A DNA stretch of 5,434 bases from Fimbriimonadaceae bacterium (GCA_019694835.1 JAIBBE010000054.1:1-5434); one strand, 5' to 3'; positions 1 through 5,380 are shown, numbered from the stretch's first letter. The notes: generated from the sequence alone by a model not told the origin. Numbers and translations are program-made.

Positions 1-600
1 GGGGAAGCCCTCCCGCACTTCAACGAAGTCGACGAGTGCGCCGGGCTCGACGGCCTCATCACCGACCAGCTGCTGCGCGAGCTCGGCTTCGCCCCGGAGA
101 ACACGCTCCACGACCTCCGCTGGGGCCAGGCCTTCGGCGATGACTACGTGTGGGTCCTGCTGATCAGCGGCGCGGCCCCGCCGGCCCACTTCATCGACGG
201 CTGGAAAGGCGCCAGCAGCGAGCGTCAGCCCCCGATGTATTTCCGCCTCGGCGGCGGCACGCTGAAGGGCGTGAGCAAGCCCGGCCACATCGTCTGGAGC
301 CGAGTCTTCGTCGCCGGCGGCAAACTCCACGCCGACATCGGCACGGCCAAAGTCGTCGAACTCCCGCAGGAAGAGACCGCCCGCCGCTGGAAAGAAACCA
401 CCCCGCAGTGGCCCATCATGCACGCCGTCTTCGACGGCGTGACACGAGACCAGATGATGGCCCGCCACCAGTCCAACCACATCCAGGTCGTCTACGCCCC
501 GGACGAAGCCCAGGCCCACCGCGCAGCGCGGATCAAAGCAGCGGCGCTGTGCGAGCTAGGTCTGAAGGTGTGCCTGTGCGGGGATGTGCGGGTGGGGTGA
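1..600 (+). CDS. L-fucose/L-arabinose isomerase-family protein, C-terminal part (5' end outside window)
   Basis: The reading frame is open from the first base to a TGA at 598-600, giving 199 residues of a protein that starts upstream of the window. A GTG at 148 lies in frame but is internal: the 49 codons before it have the same GC-rich coding character and read as protein (GLDGLITDQLLRELGF at about residues 15-30). Landmarks are a Gly-rich FRLGGGTLKG segment near residues 81-90, TTPQWPIMHAV near 132-142 and NHIQVVYA near 159-166. From memory this pattern fits the C-terminal region of fucose-isomerase-like proteins, which are cytosolic metal-dependent aldose/ketose isomerases. H160 could be the C-terminal metal or active-site histidine, but that is inference. 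Substrate cannot be told from this fragment. Codons are strongly GC-rich (43 of 60 bases at 61-120), unlike the next two genes. No clear terminator follows. Confidence 0.62.
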   Translation, partial: GEALPHFNEVDECAGLDGLITDQLLRELGFAPENTLHDLRWGQAFGDDYVWVLLISGAAPPAHFIDGWKGASSERQPPMYFRLGGGTLKGVSKPGHIVWSRVFVAGGKLHADIGTAKVVELPQEETARRWKETTPQWPIMHAVFDGVTRDQMMARHQSNHIQVVYAPDEAQAHRAARIKAAALCELGLKVCLCGDVRVG

Positions 601-682
601 CAATGGTTGAGCCGGCTCCCTGACCGCTCTAAAGGCGATGGAGCTCCTACCGACGCAATTCTCCGAATAGGGCCACGAAAGA

Positions 683-1525
683 ATGCAATCTTGCGCCGAC
701 TGCTCTTTTGAATTCCCGCTCGATCGTACAAACTGCCCGCGATGTGCACGACCGCAGCTATTTCCCAACGTCAATTTCGCCAATACGACTCAAGAGCAAA
801 AGAAGCTCGACGCAGGATATGTCCAAGCACTGCAGGACGCAGACGTACGAGGATGTCGCGTCCAGGTTGATGAGTTCGACAACGCGTGTCGAGGATCGGC
901 TGCAGTCTTTCGCTGTACAACGGAGCGGCTACATCGCCAAATCGGCTCTGGAACCGATCTCTTTGAGACGTACTACCAATTGGAGCAATTGCGATTGCGT
1001 ACCGACCCATCATCGGGTCTCGATTTCCAGAAGCTACGGCCTCAAGCCGAGATTGAACTGCTGGGCAACGAGAAGTACGCTGGAAAGCTCCACTATGCCT
1101 GCCTTTCACTGGACGGTCAGGGCATTCCGTCGTACGGTGACTGCGTCGTACAACTCGATGAACGCTGGATCGCACACCGAGCATCTTGCTTCGAGGGCAA
1201 TACTGCCGTCATTTACAAAGCAAACGCGACTTTTTCGGACAAATTGCGTTCCGACTGGCGTAACCGGCACAAGTTGTGCGTGGCAATCAGGTCCTGCGAC
1301 GTCGATCCTTCAACCGCGGATCGGGATTTTCCGGAGATCCTCGCCCGTGCCGGGGCAACAGCGGAAGACGACATCTTCATTGAGGTGCATCTGCTAGGCG
1401 ACATGGTTTCGAGCACATTCCAGTCCGTTCACTTCACTGGCGCTTGCTCGAATCGGCGTGACGAAGTGTATCGAGAGGCAATCATCGAACAACTGACGGC
1501 AGCGGGGGTAGCCGCGACATCATAA
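683..1525 (+). CDS. Zinc-ribbon protein of unknown function, first gene of a two-gene module
   Basis: This is an intact 280-residue protein. The ATG at 683 is the first start after an in-frame TAG at 668-670; no good Shine-Dalgarno precedes it (only a GAAAG-like stretch). Residues 4-7 (CADC) and 18-21 (CPRC) form a CxxC-x10-CxxC zinc ribbon, with FPLD between the pairs. Residues of about 45-125 are mostly charged and helical-looking. A compact core follows at about 130-250: KLHYACLSLDGQGIPSYG (YG at 151-152), then HRASCFEGN at 165-173, then hydrophobic strands such as DIFIEVHLLGDMVSS. The aromatic/YG strand followed by an R-x-S-x-F-E-x-N-like segment suggests a real alpha/beta enzyme or ligand-binding domain, possibly ADP-ribosyltransferase-like, but I do not recognise the family and this is only a guess. 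No signal peptide or membrane segment is seen, so it is probably cytosolic. It lies 41 bases before the TPR gene on the same strand and shares its lower GC, so the two are probably co-transcribed. Confidence 0.85.
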   Translation: MQSCADCSFEFPLDRTNCPRCARPQLFPNVNFANTTQEQKKLDAGYVQALQDADVRGCRVQVDEFDNACRGSAAVFRCTTERLHRQIGSGTDLFETYYQLEQLRLRTDPSSGLDFQKLRPQAEIELLGNEKYAGKLHYACLSLDGQGIPSYGDCVVQLDERWIAHRASCFEGNTAVIYKANATFSDKLRSDWRNRHKLCVAIRSCDVDPSTADRDFPEILARAGATAEDDIFIEVHLLGDMVSSTFQSVHFTGACSNRRDEVYREAIIEQLTAAGVAATS

Positions 1526-1566
1526 TCCCGAACTTTTCCACAGCGGACTAGGAACTGTCACCATAG

Positions 1567-3666
1567 GTGGATAAGAGTGCGAAAGTGCCAACGGCCGTCA
1601 TCAGTCCCAAAGATAACCTTGTAGGACTACTGAGCTCAGACGGTAGTTCTGTCGAGGTATGTTCGCGCGATGCTGGAACACAGTGCTCGCTTTCGACGTG
1701 GGCTTATCTCAGCCGATTTCCTGCCACTCGGTTTGCAAAAGTCGCAGATTGGCGAGCCGCCGCTGACGCCGTGACTTCTGCTCGCGAGCAGTCGACTACG
1801 CTTGATTTCACATTGATGCTCTTCGACTCTGGGCTTGGCATTGAATTGCGCAAGTCCATTGCCACTGAGCTTGAGGCACTGCTTTCGAGCGAGAAGAACC
1901 GCGAGTACACGCTCGACATCATACTGGCCGTTCCCTTGCCAGATTCGGCAGATGTTGCTGGGGCGAAAGAGGCATCAGCACACCAGGACATCACGGCTAA
2001 ATACATCGGTCAGATCGTCGGCGCACAGGCGCGTGCCAAGCATGTTCACATGGCATGGCATGCCTTCAAGTCACACCCCATGGTCCGCGATGCTGATGTG
2101 CTTCGTGGGACATTGATTCGATACGGTGTGTTTCGGCGGTTGACGTTAGAGGCCACTACTCAGTTTGAAACAGATGCTCTCGTCGGCACCTTGATTTTCA
2201 CGGATGGTCTAAGAGAAGAGTGCGATCCACGCATCATCCACGCTTTTGCCTCTGAGTACAAAACACGCCTGCCGCTAGGAAACGGTGTTAGGAATAAACA
2301 ACGTCCTTTACTCGAAAGTGACTCCGAAGAAACTGAACCCGCGTACGCGTCTTCGGTGACGGCGTCGCCATTCAGGGCCATGACTGCTGACGGGTGGACC
2401 GAATGGGCCACCGCGCAAATCCGGACGATTGTTGAACACTTTCGAAACGGAAGGGATCAAACGGGGCGGCAGTTCGCGAATGAGTTGATCAGCTCTCAAA
2501 CGCAGGGCACAACCGACTACACGCATGTAGTCAAATCGCTGTGCAACCTGTCTCGGCAGTGTTTTGTGGCCGGGCGCCGGGATCTCAGCCAAGAGTACCT
2601 GCAACGCGCTTTCGACTTCCCTACCGGGATCGACTCGGTGGCGTATGCTCAGCTGGGCAACGCGTTTATGGCGGCAAGTCAGCTGGATCATGCTCAAATG
2701 TGCTACGTTAAAGCACAAGAAATGGAATTTGACCTTGGCCGCCAGCAAGAACTGGCGCAGAAGTTGATCCGTGTAACTGTGCAGCGTGGCAAATATCACG
2801 AGGCTTTGATTGAATATGGTAAGCTGAGCTATTTATGGCAGAGTCCACAAGCACTTACAGATCGCGGAACGCTTCTGCGTAAAATGGGCGATCTTCGCGG
2901 CGCGCGAATATCATACGCTCGTGCGCTTGATCTGGATCCAAAACGCCACCAAGCAGCCGCTGGCCTCGCTGAGGCGCGAAAGCAGGCCGGCAAGCTTGAG
3001 AAGGCAATTAAGTCCTACGATTTGCTGTTGAGCGGATTTGGTGAGCTGGATGCGCAGTCGCGAAAGATTTATCAGCTGGCAACGTCGTATCTGTTTCGCC
3101 TGACCGGCCGGATGAGAAAGGCGCGACATGTACTGGATGACTTGATCGTGGGCTACCCACTCGATCCAGACGTCAATCATCAACTCGGAGTATTGTTGAC
3201 ATTGACTGGGGAGCGCGATGAAGGATTGCGACGAATTCAAGTTGCGAGGGACGGACGAGAGTCGCATCAGCTGGCGAACGAGCTGCTTTCTTTGGTAGTG
3301 GATGGCCGGCCGGTTGTCGGTGATCCGATTTCGGGTCTCAATCAATACATGCCTGAGGAGCAGGGGCTTGCCACATGCGGAATGGCACTAACGGCGTTGA
3401 AGCGAGAGTCGTTTGATGAGGTGTTAGCATTAACTGAGTCGACCTCGCATGTAGACAAGCTTCACAGCGATTTCGCCTTGACTCTTCGGTATCATGCACA
3501 GAGGCGAGTCGATATGGGGTTCAATTACAAGGCAGTTCAGCCATTGGCGCGAATCGCGAAAAGAGGGCAACGTGAACTAAAGAACGCGGTACTCGCGATC
3601 GCCGAAGGCCGATTCAGCGACGCGCTCGTTCACGAAGATCGCATGTGCCTACATTTAGTCACCTAG
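1567..3666 (+). CDS. Large TPR-repeat protein with an unrecognised N-terminal domain, second gene of the module
   Basis: This is an intact 699-residue protein. The start is the GTG at 1567, immediately preceded by an in-frame TAG at 1564-1566; AGGAA at 1550-1554, 12 bases upstream, is a weak ribosome-binding site. Residues of about 1-250 look alpha/beta, with strands DFTLMLFDSG and YTLDIILAVPLP separated by a helix, and match no family I know. Residues of about 250-275 are polar and acidic (ESDSEETEP), probably a linker. From about 290 the protein is helical; clear TPR-type helix pairs occur at about 359-389 (AYAQLGNAFMAASQLDHAQM), 395-426, 427-460 (TDRGTLLRKMGDLRGARISY, ending in the classic LDLDP), 463-494 and 502-562 (LGVLLTLTGERDEGLRRI). 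TPR arrays bind protein partners, so a scaffold or sensor for the zinc-ribbon protein is a reasonable inference. No membrane segment or signal peptide is visible. GC is low for the window (26 of 60 bases at 2281-2340). No canonical terminator follows. Confidence 0.88.
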   Translation: MDKSAKVPTAVISPKDNLVGLLSSDGSSVEVCSRDAGTQCSLSTWAYLSRFPATRFAKVADWRAAADAVTSAREQSTTLDFTLMLFDSGLGIELRKSIATELEALLSSEKNREYTLDIILAVPLPDSADVAGAKEASAHQDITAKYIGQIVGAQARAKHVHMAWHAFKSHPMVRDADVLRGTLIRYGVFRRLTLEATTQFETDALVGTLIFTDGLREECDPRIIHAFASEYKTRLPLGNGVRNKQRPLLESDSEETEPAYASSVTASPFRAMTADGWTEWATAQIRTIVEHFRNGRDQTGRQFANELISSQTQGTTDYTHVVKSLCNLSRQCFVAGRRDLSQEYLQRAFDFPTGIDSVAYAQLGNAFMAASQLDHAQMCYVKAQEMEFDLGRQQELAQKLIRVTVQRGKYHEALIEYGKLSYLWQSPQALTDRGTLLRKMGDLRGARISYARALDLDPKRHQAAAGLAEARKQAGKLEKAIKSYDLLLSGFGELDAQSRKIYQLATSYLFRLTGRMRKARHVLDDLIVGYPLDPDVNHQLGVLLTLTGERDEGLRRIQVARDGRESHQLANELLSLVVDGRPVVGDPISGLNQYMPEEQGLATCGMALTALKRESFDEVLALTESTSHVDKLHSDFALTLRYHAQRRVDMGFNYKAVQPLARIAKRGQRELKNAVLAIAEGRFSDALVHEDRMCLHLVT

Positions 3667-3798
3667 AACGTCCGGTCCCGCCGCTGCACTGGCGACCTCC
3701 TCGGACTCCCGTTTTCGTCTCCGAGCAGAGGAAGGTGTGCCTGGGATCGATCTGCCGCCCTGCCGCTGCGTGCTCATCATCCGCCGCATCAGCAGATC

Positions 3799-3840
3799 GC
3801 CCCCAGCGATTGCACGGCCGGCGTTCATCCCACTGGGGGC
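3799..3840. repeat. Inverted repeat with 8-base arms
   Basis: GCCCCCAG at 3799-3806 is exactly complementary to CTGGGGGC at 3833-3840, with a 26-base loop that itself contains GCCGGC. It lies 130 bases after the TPR gene stop. There is no T-run after the second arm, so it is not a canonical intrinsic terminator, and the loop is long for one. Confidence 0.45.
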
Positions 3841-3881
3841 AGACCGCGATGACGGCCTGACGTGACGATAGCGCCGAGCGT

Positions 3882-3895
3882 CGCAGTCTGACCCC
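3882..3895 (+). repeat. CGCAGWCTGACCCC repeat, copy 1
   Basis: The 14 bases CGCAGTCTGACCCC are identical to those at 4295-4308. Similarity extends outward: both copies have GAGCG just upstream (with one extra T here) and RGCYAC downstream. Together with copy 2 it brackets the antitoxin gene and the truncated toxin as direct repeats. Confidence 0.7.
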
Positions 3896-3931
3896 AGCCA
3901 CACCCCGAATGGCCGCAGCGCCAAACAGCGC

Positions 3932-3960
3932 TTGATTGCCCAACCGAATCACCGGATACT
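3932..3960 (+). promoter_or_regulatory. Possible sigma-70-type promoter for the antitoxin gene
   Basis: TTGATT at 3932-3937 and GATACT at 3955-3960 are separated by 17 bases; each matches the consensus hexamer at four of six positions. Transcription would begin around 3966-3968, only a few bases before the ATG at 3970, which predicts a leaderless or nearly leaderless mRNA. That fits the lack of a usable Shine-Dalgarno. Hexamers of this quality occur by chance, so this is tentative. Confidence 0.3.
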
Positions 3961-3969
3961 TAGTGAGTC

Positions 3970-4209
3970 ATGCAATCCGTCCATATCCGCACCAAACTCG
4001 AATCCGAGCACCTCTCGCTCCCCGAACTGCGCCCATTAATCGGCAAGCAGGTCGAGATCACGGTGTGCGAAGCTGCAGATTCCTCCACAAACGGGCACAG
4101 CAAGGTCGGGACGCCGAACAGTCGTTACCCGCTGCGCGGCTCAGTGATTTGCTACGACAACCCCTTCGCCGCGGCGGTTGATGTGGACGAGTGGGAGGCC
4201 GCCCCTTGA
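3970..4209 (+). CDS. Small VapB-like antitoxin of a PIN-toxin system
   Basis: This is a 79-residue protein. The ATG at 3970 is the first start after an in-frame TGA at 3964-3966. The N-terminal half (about residues 20-34) contains LRPLIGKQVEITVCE, resembling the short beta/DNA-binding segment of small antitoxins. A polar linker follows at about 35-51. The C-terminal tail carries RYPLRGSVICYDNPF (52-66) and ends in DVDEWEAAP. The RG-x-V-x-x-YD-x-P-F plus acidic DEWEA ending is a layout I associate with antitoxins encoded directly before PIN-domain toxins, where the tail occupies the toxin's active site. Its TGA overlaps the TTG start of a VapC-like frame at 4206, the classic translational coupling of such pairs. 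The toxin is truncated, so this antitoxin is probably an orphan here, though it could still act against other VapC proteins or autoregulate. Confidence 0.72.
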   Translation: MQSVHIRTKLESEHLSLPELRPLIGKQVEITVCEAADSSTNGHSKVGTPNSRYPLRGSVICYDNPFAAAVDVDEWEAAP

Positions 4210-4304
4210 TTCTGCTCGACACTCACATCTGGGTCTGGTGGGCGAACGGCAGCGACTCGCTCTCGCGCAGGCATACGGAACTCCTGCAGGAGCGCGCAGT
4301 CTGA
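4206..4304 (+). pseudogene. Truncated VapC-type PIN-domain toxin (N-terminal 32 residues only)
   Basis: A frame starting with TTG at 4206, overlapping the antitoxin stop, begins (M)ILLDTHIWVWW and continues to HTELLQERAV before a TGA at 4302-4304. Hydrophobic strand-Asp-Thr-His-x-Trp is the hallmark N-terminus of VapC/PIN ribonuclease toxins, with D5 the first of the conserved acidic metal-binding residues. Family members usually run to about 120-140 residues and need further acidic residues downstream, all missing here. The frame ends inside the CGCAGTCTGACCCC repeat (4295-4308), so the break coincides with the repeat. I did not find the rest of the toxin elsewhere in the window. The product would be inactive as a nuclease. 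Confidence 0.72.
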
Positions 4305-4308
4305 CCCC
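4295..4308 (+). repeat. CGCAGWCTGACCCC repeat, copy 2, at the toxin break point
   Basis: This copy is identical over 14 bases to the one at 3882-3895. Its TGA supplies the premature stop of the vapC remnant. It is followed 13 bases later by the GGTGCGTC palindrome, so the two may belong to one repeat unit. Confidence 0.7.
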
Positions 4309-4321
4309 GGCTACGCCGTGC

Positions 4322-4339
4322 GGTGCGTCAAGACGCACC
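4322..4339. repeat. GGTGCGTC palindrome, copy 1
   Basis: GGTGCGTC and GACGCACC form 8-base perfect arms around AA. With flanks, GCGGTGCGTC-RA-GACGCACCCT is shared with 4726-4747, the only difference being A versus G in the spacer. Confidence 0.75.
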
Positions 4340-4362
4340 CTACTCCGACCGTGCTGCGTGAC

Positions 4363-4377
4363 GATCCCGAAGGGATC
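4363..4377. repeat. GATCCC-GAA-GGGATC hairpin
   Basis: Six-base perfect arms surround a GAA loop. It lies between two longer palindromes in the repeat field. Confidence 0.5.
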
Positions 4378-4388
4378 AAATCCTGTAG

Positions 4389-4417
4389 CCGGTGGTTGAG
4401 CGCAGCGACACCACCGG
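4389..4417. repeat. CCGGTGGT/ACCACCGG hairpin
   Basis: CCGGTGGT at 4389-4396 pairs exactly with ACCACCGG at 4410-4417. The 13-base loop contains GAGCGCAGCG. I recall this element, read on the other strand as TCGCTGCGCTCAACCACCGG, as frequent between genes in planctomycetes; that recollection was not checked by search. Confidence 0.65.
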
Positions 4418-4440
4418 ATGCTGGTCCGCAGGAGGTCACA

Positions 4441-4457
4441 GCACCCCGGAGGGGTGC
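4441..4457. repeat. GCACCCC-GGA-GGGGTGC hairpin
   Basis: Seven-base perfect arms surround a GGA loop. TGCTGG at 4419-4424 and CCAGCA at 4457-4462 could pair around it as an outer arm. Confidence 0.6.
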
Positions 4458-4547
4458 CAGCAGGTGGTGATTGACCGCGCAGGCGTCGTGCTCGGGGGGC
4501 GATCGACGGAGCGTGTCCCGACGTTCGTCGTCGTTGGCATCGTGCTG

Positions 4548-4565
4548 CGACCCCTGCCGGGGTCG
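4548..4565. repeat. CGACCCC/GGGGTCG hairpin, first copy
   Basis: Seven-base arms surround a TGCC loop. The core GACCCCTGC(C)GGGGTC recurs at 4631-4645 with one loop base fewer. Confidence 0.6.
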
Positions 4566-4585
4566 TGTGGGATCGGGAGCTTGAT

Positions 4586-4619
4586 CCCCGGGTGCGCTCG
4601 CTCCGCTCGCGACCCGGGG
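4586..4619. repeat. CCCCGGGT/ACCCGGGG hairpin
   Basis: CCCCGGGT at 4586-4593 pairs exactly with ACCCGGGG at 4612-4619. The 18-base loop carries CGCTCGCTCCGCTCGCG. It has the same design as the 4389-4417 element: 8-base arms and a loop built of GC-rich CGCTC-type units. Confidence 0.6.
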
Positions 4620-4630
4620 CTACAGGCTGG

Positions 4631-4645
4631 GACCCCTGCGGGGTC
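4631..4645. repeat. GACCCC-TGC-GGGGTC hairpin, second copy
   Basis: Six-base perfect arms surround TGC. It is nearly the same as the 4548-4565 element. Confidence 0.6.
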
Positions 4646-4727
4646 GAGCTCCGAGTCGATCAATGCCAGCGCACCGGGTAGTTGAACCCGTCTCGGCGCG
4701 TGCGGCGTCGTCTGCGCCGCGCCGCGC

Positions 4728-4745
4728 GGTGCGTCGAGACGCACC
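4728..4745. repeat. GGTGCGTC palindrome, copy 2
   Basis: The arms are the same perfect 8-base arms as at 4322-4339, around GA. Here the CGCAGWCTGACCCC motif follows the palindrome (15 bases later), whereas at copy 1 it precedes it. Confidence 0.75.
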
Positions 4746-4760
4746 CTCCTAGTCGTCAGT

Positions 4761-4774
4761 CGCAGACTGACCCC
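4761..4774 (+). repeat. CGCAGWCTGACCCC repeat, copy 3
   Basis: CGCAGACTGACCCC differs from copies 1 and 2 by T to A at position 6. It marks the downstream edge of the hairpin field. Confidence 0.6.
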
Positions 4775-4810
4775 GGCGGTCGCTTGCTGGGTTCGGCCAC
4801 GGGCGGCCGG

Positions 4811-4816
4811 TAGAAT
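4811..4816 (+). promoter_or_regulatory. Possible -10 hexamer upstream of the 4889 gene
   Basis: TAGAAT matches the TATAAT consensus at five of six positions. The nearest TTG-type -35 (TTGCTG at 4784-4789) is 21 bases away, too far for a standard promoter, so this is weak. If used, the leader would be about 65-70 bases and include the hairpin at 4831-4849. Confidence 0.25.
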
Positions 4817-4830
4817 CAGGTCCCGACCGC

Positions 4831-4849
4831 GATCAGGGTTTGCCTGATC
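4831..4849 (+). promoter_or_regulatory. Inverted repeat in the leader of the 4889 gene
   Basis: GATCAGG at 4831-4837 pairs exactly with CCTGATC at 4843-4849 around GTTTG, ending 39 bases before the ATG. Its lower GC and its position just upstream of a gene set it apart from the REP-like palindromes. It could be an operator for a dimeric regulator or an RNA hairpin; it has no T-run, so a terminator is unlikely. Confidence 0.4.
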
Positions 4850-4888
4850 ACCGAACCAGCAACATCCGATTCGCCGGAGTCCTGCTCC

Positions 4889-5380
4889 ATGACCGCCATC
4901 GCTGATTTCGTCGCCGATCCGAAGCATTTTCTGCGGAACAATATCCTTCGTTGCCGCGGCACCATGCCGGCCGGCGTGACCAGCATCCGGTCGTTCAAGT
5001 TTCAGGCGATGCACTACACCGGCACCAAGCTCAGCGATGGCCGGGCCATTCCCGTCTACGAACTCGTGCCGATCGTGGATCAGGGAGAACGCATCCGCCT
5101 GCGCGGCAATCCTGCGGCTGCCAACCGGGACTACCTGAACGCCTACTGGTGCCCGTATTTCCAGGACTCCTATCACGCGATTACCGTCGATAGCGCGGCC
5201 GACTTCATGTTTACGCCCAACATGGACGGCTGCAGCTTCGGCGTGGGGAGCGACACGCCGAGCGGAGCGCGCCGCGTCGCGCACATCAATCTCGCATCGC
5301 AACCGAACTCGCGTAATTTGCAAAACCAGACGCTGCGGGTCGACGGCCTCGACGACCTCATCGTCAATCCGAACAAATAA
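4889..5380 (+). CDS. Hypothetical protein of 163 residues with a spaced Cys/His pair
   Basis: The start is the ATG at 4889, supported by GGAG at 4876-4879 with 9-base spacing. The protein begins MTAIADFVADPKHF, has no signal peptide or membrane segment, and shows beta-rich segments such as AIPVYELVPIV (about 53-63) and ERIRLRGNP (67-75), then DYLNAYWCPYF (81-91) and YHAITV. The most distinctive part is FMFTPNMDGCSFGVG followed by RRVAHIN, placing C115 and H132 seventeen residues apart. A Cys in an M/L-x-GC turn followed by a His about 15-20 residues later recalls Cys-His deamidases such as the CNF1 group, but this is a motif-level analogy only, and I do not recognise the family. It is GC-rich, like the 1-600 gene. 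The next gene starts at the base after its TAA, so the two probably share an mRNA. Confidence 0.75.
   Translation: MTAIADFVADPKHFLRNNILRCRGTMPAGVTSIRSFKFQAMHYTGTKLSDGRAIPVYELVPIVDQGERIRLRGNPAAANRDYLNAYWCPYFQDSYHAITVDSAADFMFTPNMDGCSFGVGSDTPSGARRVAHINLASQPNSRNLQNQTLRVDGLDDLIVNPNK

Larger units (their letters stand above)
3667..3969. other. Gene-free stretch between the TPR gene and the antitoxin gene
   Basis: Short open frames exist on both strands, but their translations are rich in Arg, Ala, Ser and Pro, have no recognisable motif and overlap each other, so none is supported. The stretch contains an inverted repeat (arms 3799-3806 and 3833-3840), one copy of the CGCAGTCTGACCCC repeat, a small AGCGC/GCGCT hairpin (3917-3932) and a possible promoter (3932-3960). 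It may be a decayed remnant of former coding sequence, but I could not recognise one. Confidence 0.5.
4305..4800. other. Non-coding field of short hairpin repeats
   Basis: This stretch of about 500 bases between the toxin remnant and the next gene holds at least seven different GC-rich palindromes, listed individually where clear. The open frames that cross it on either strand translate the palindromes into low-information peptides and are not genes. The palindromes resemble REP/BIME-like intergenic elements. No transposase gene is present, so if they are mobile they are moved in trans. Confidence 0.7.

Noticed and set aside
609..618. GAGCCGGCTC palindrome after the isomerase-like gene, as a terminator
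   Set aside because: It has no loop and no T-run; ten-base palindromes are common in GC-rich DNA.
150..623. 157-codon plus-strand frame overlapping the isomerase-like gene
   Set aside because: The product is dominated by Arg and Pro, typical of an out-of-frame read of GC-rich coding DNA; the frame from base 1 carries family-like motifs.
708..1397. 229-codon plus-strand frame overlapping the zinc-ribbon gene
   Set aside because: It is a +1 shadow of the 683-1525 gene, with Ser/Arg/Thr-rich composition and no motif; the zinc-ribbon frame has the CxxC pairs and a better layout.
3655..3952. Minus-strand open frames between the TPR gene and the antitoxin gene
   Set aside because: Two overlapping minus frames are open here, neither with a recognisable motif or ribosome-binding site; one begins upstream of the 14-base repeat. 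I considered a decayed transposase but saw no matching motif.
4392..4685. 97-codon plus-strand frame in the repeat field
   Set aside because: It is made almost entirely of translated palindromes; there is no ribosome-binding site and no domain signature.
4305..4800. CRISPR array
   Set aside because: The repeats are palindromes of different families at irregular spacing, with no constant direct repeat and no regular spacers.
4436..5323. 295-codon open frame on the minus strand
   Set aside because: It runs antisense through the 163-residue gene, which has a good ribosome-binding site and natural protein composition, and then translates the hairpin field. Its product is Arg/Ala/Gly-rich without motifs, as expected for a shadow frame in GC-rich DNA.
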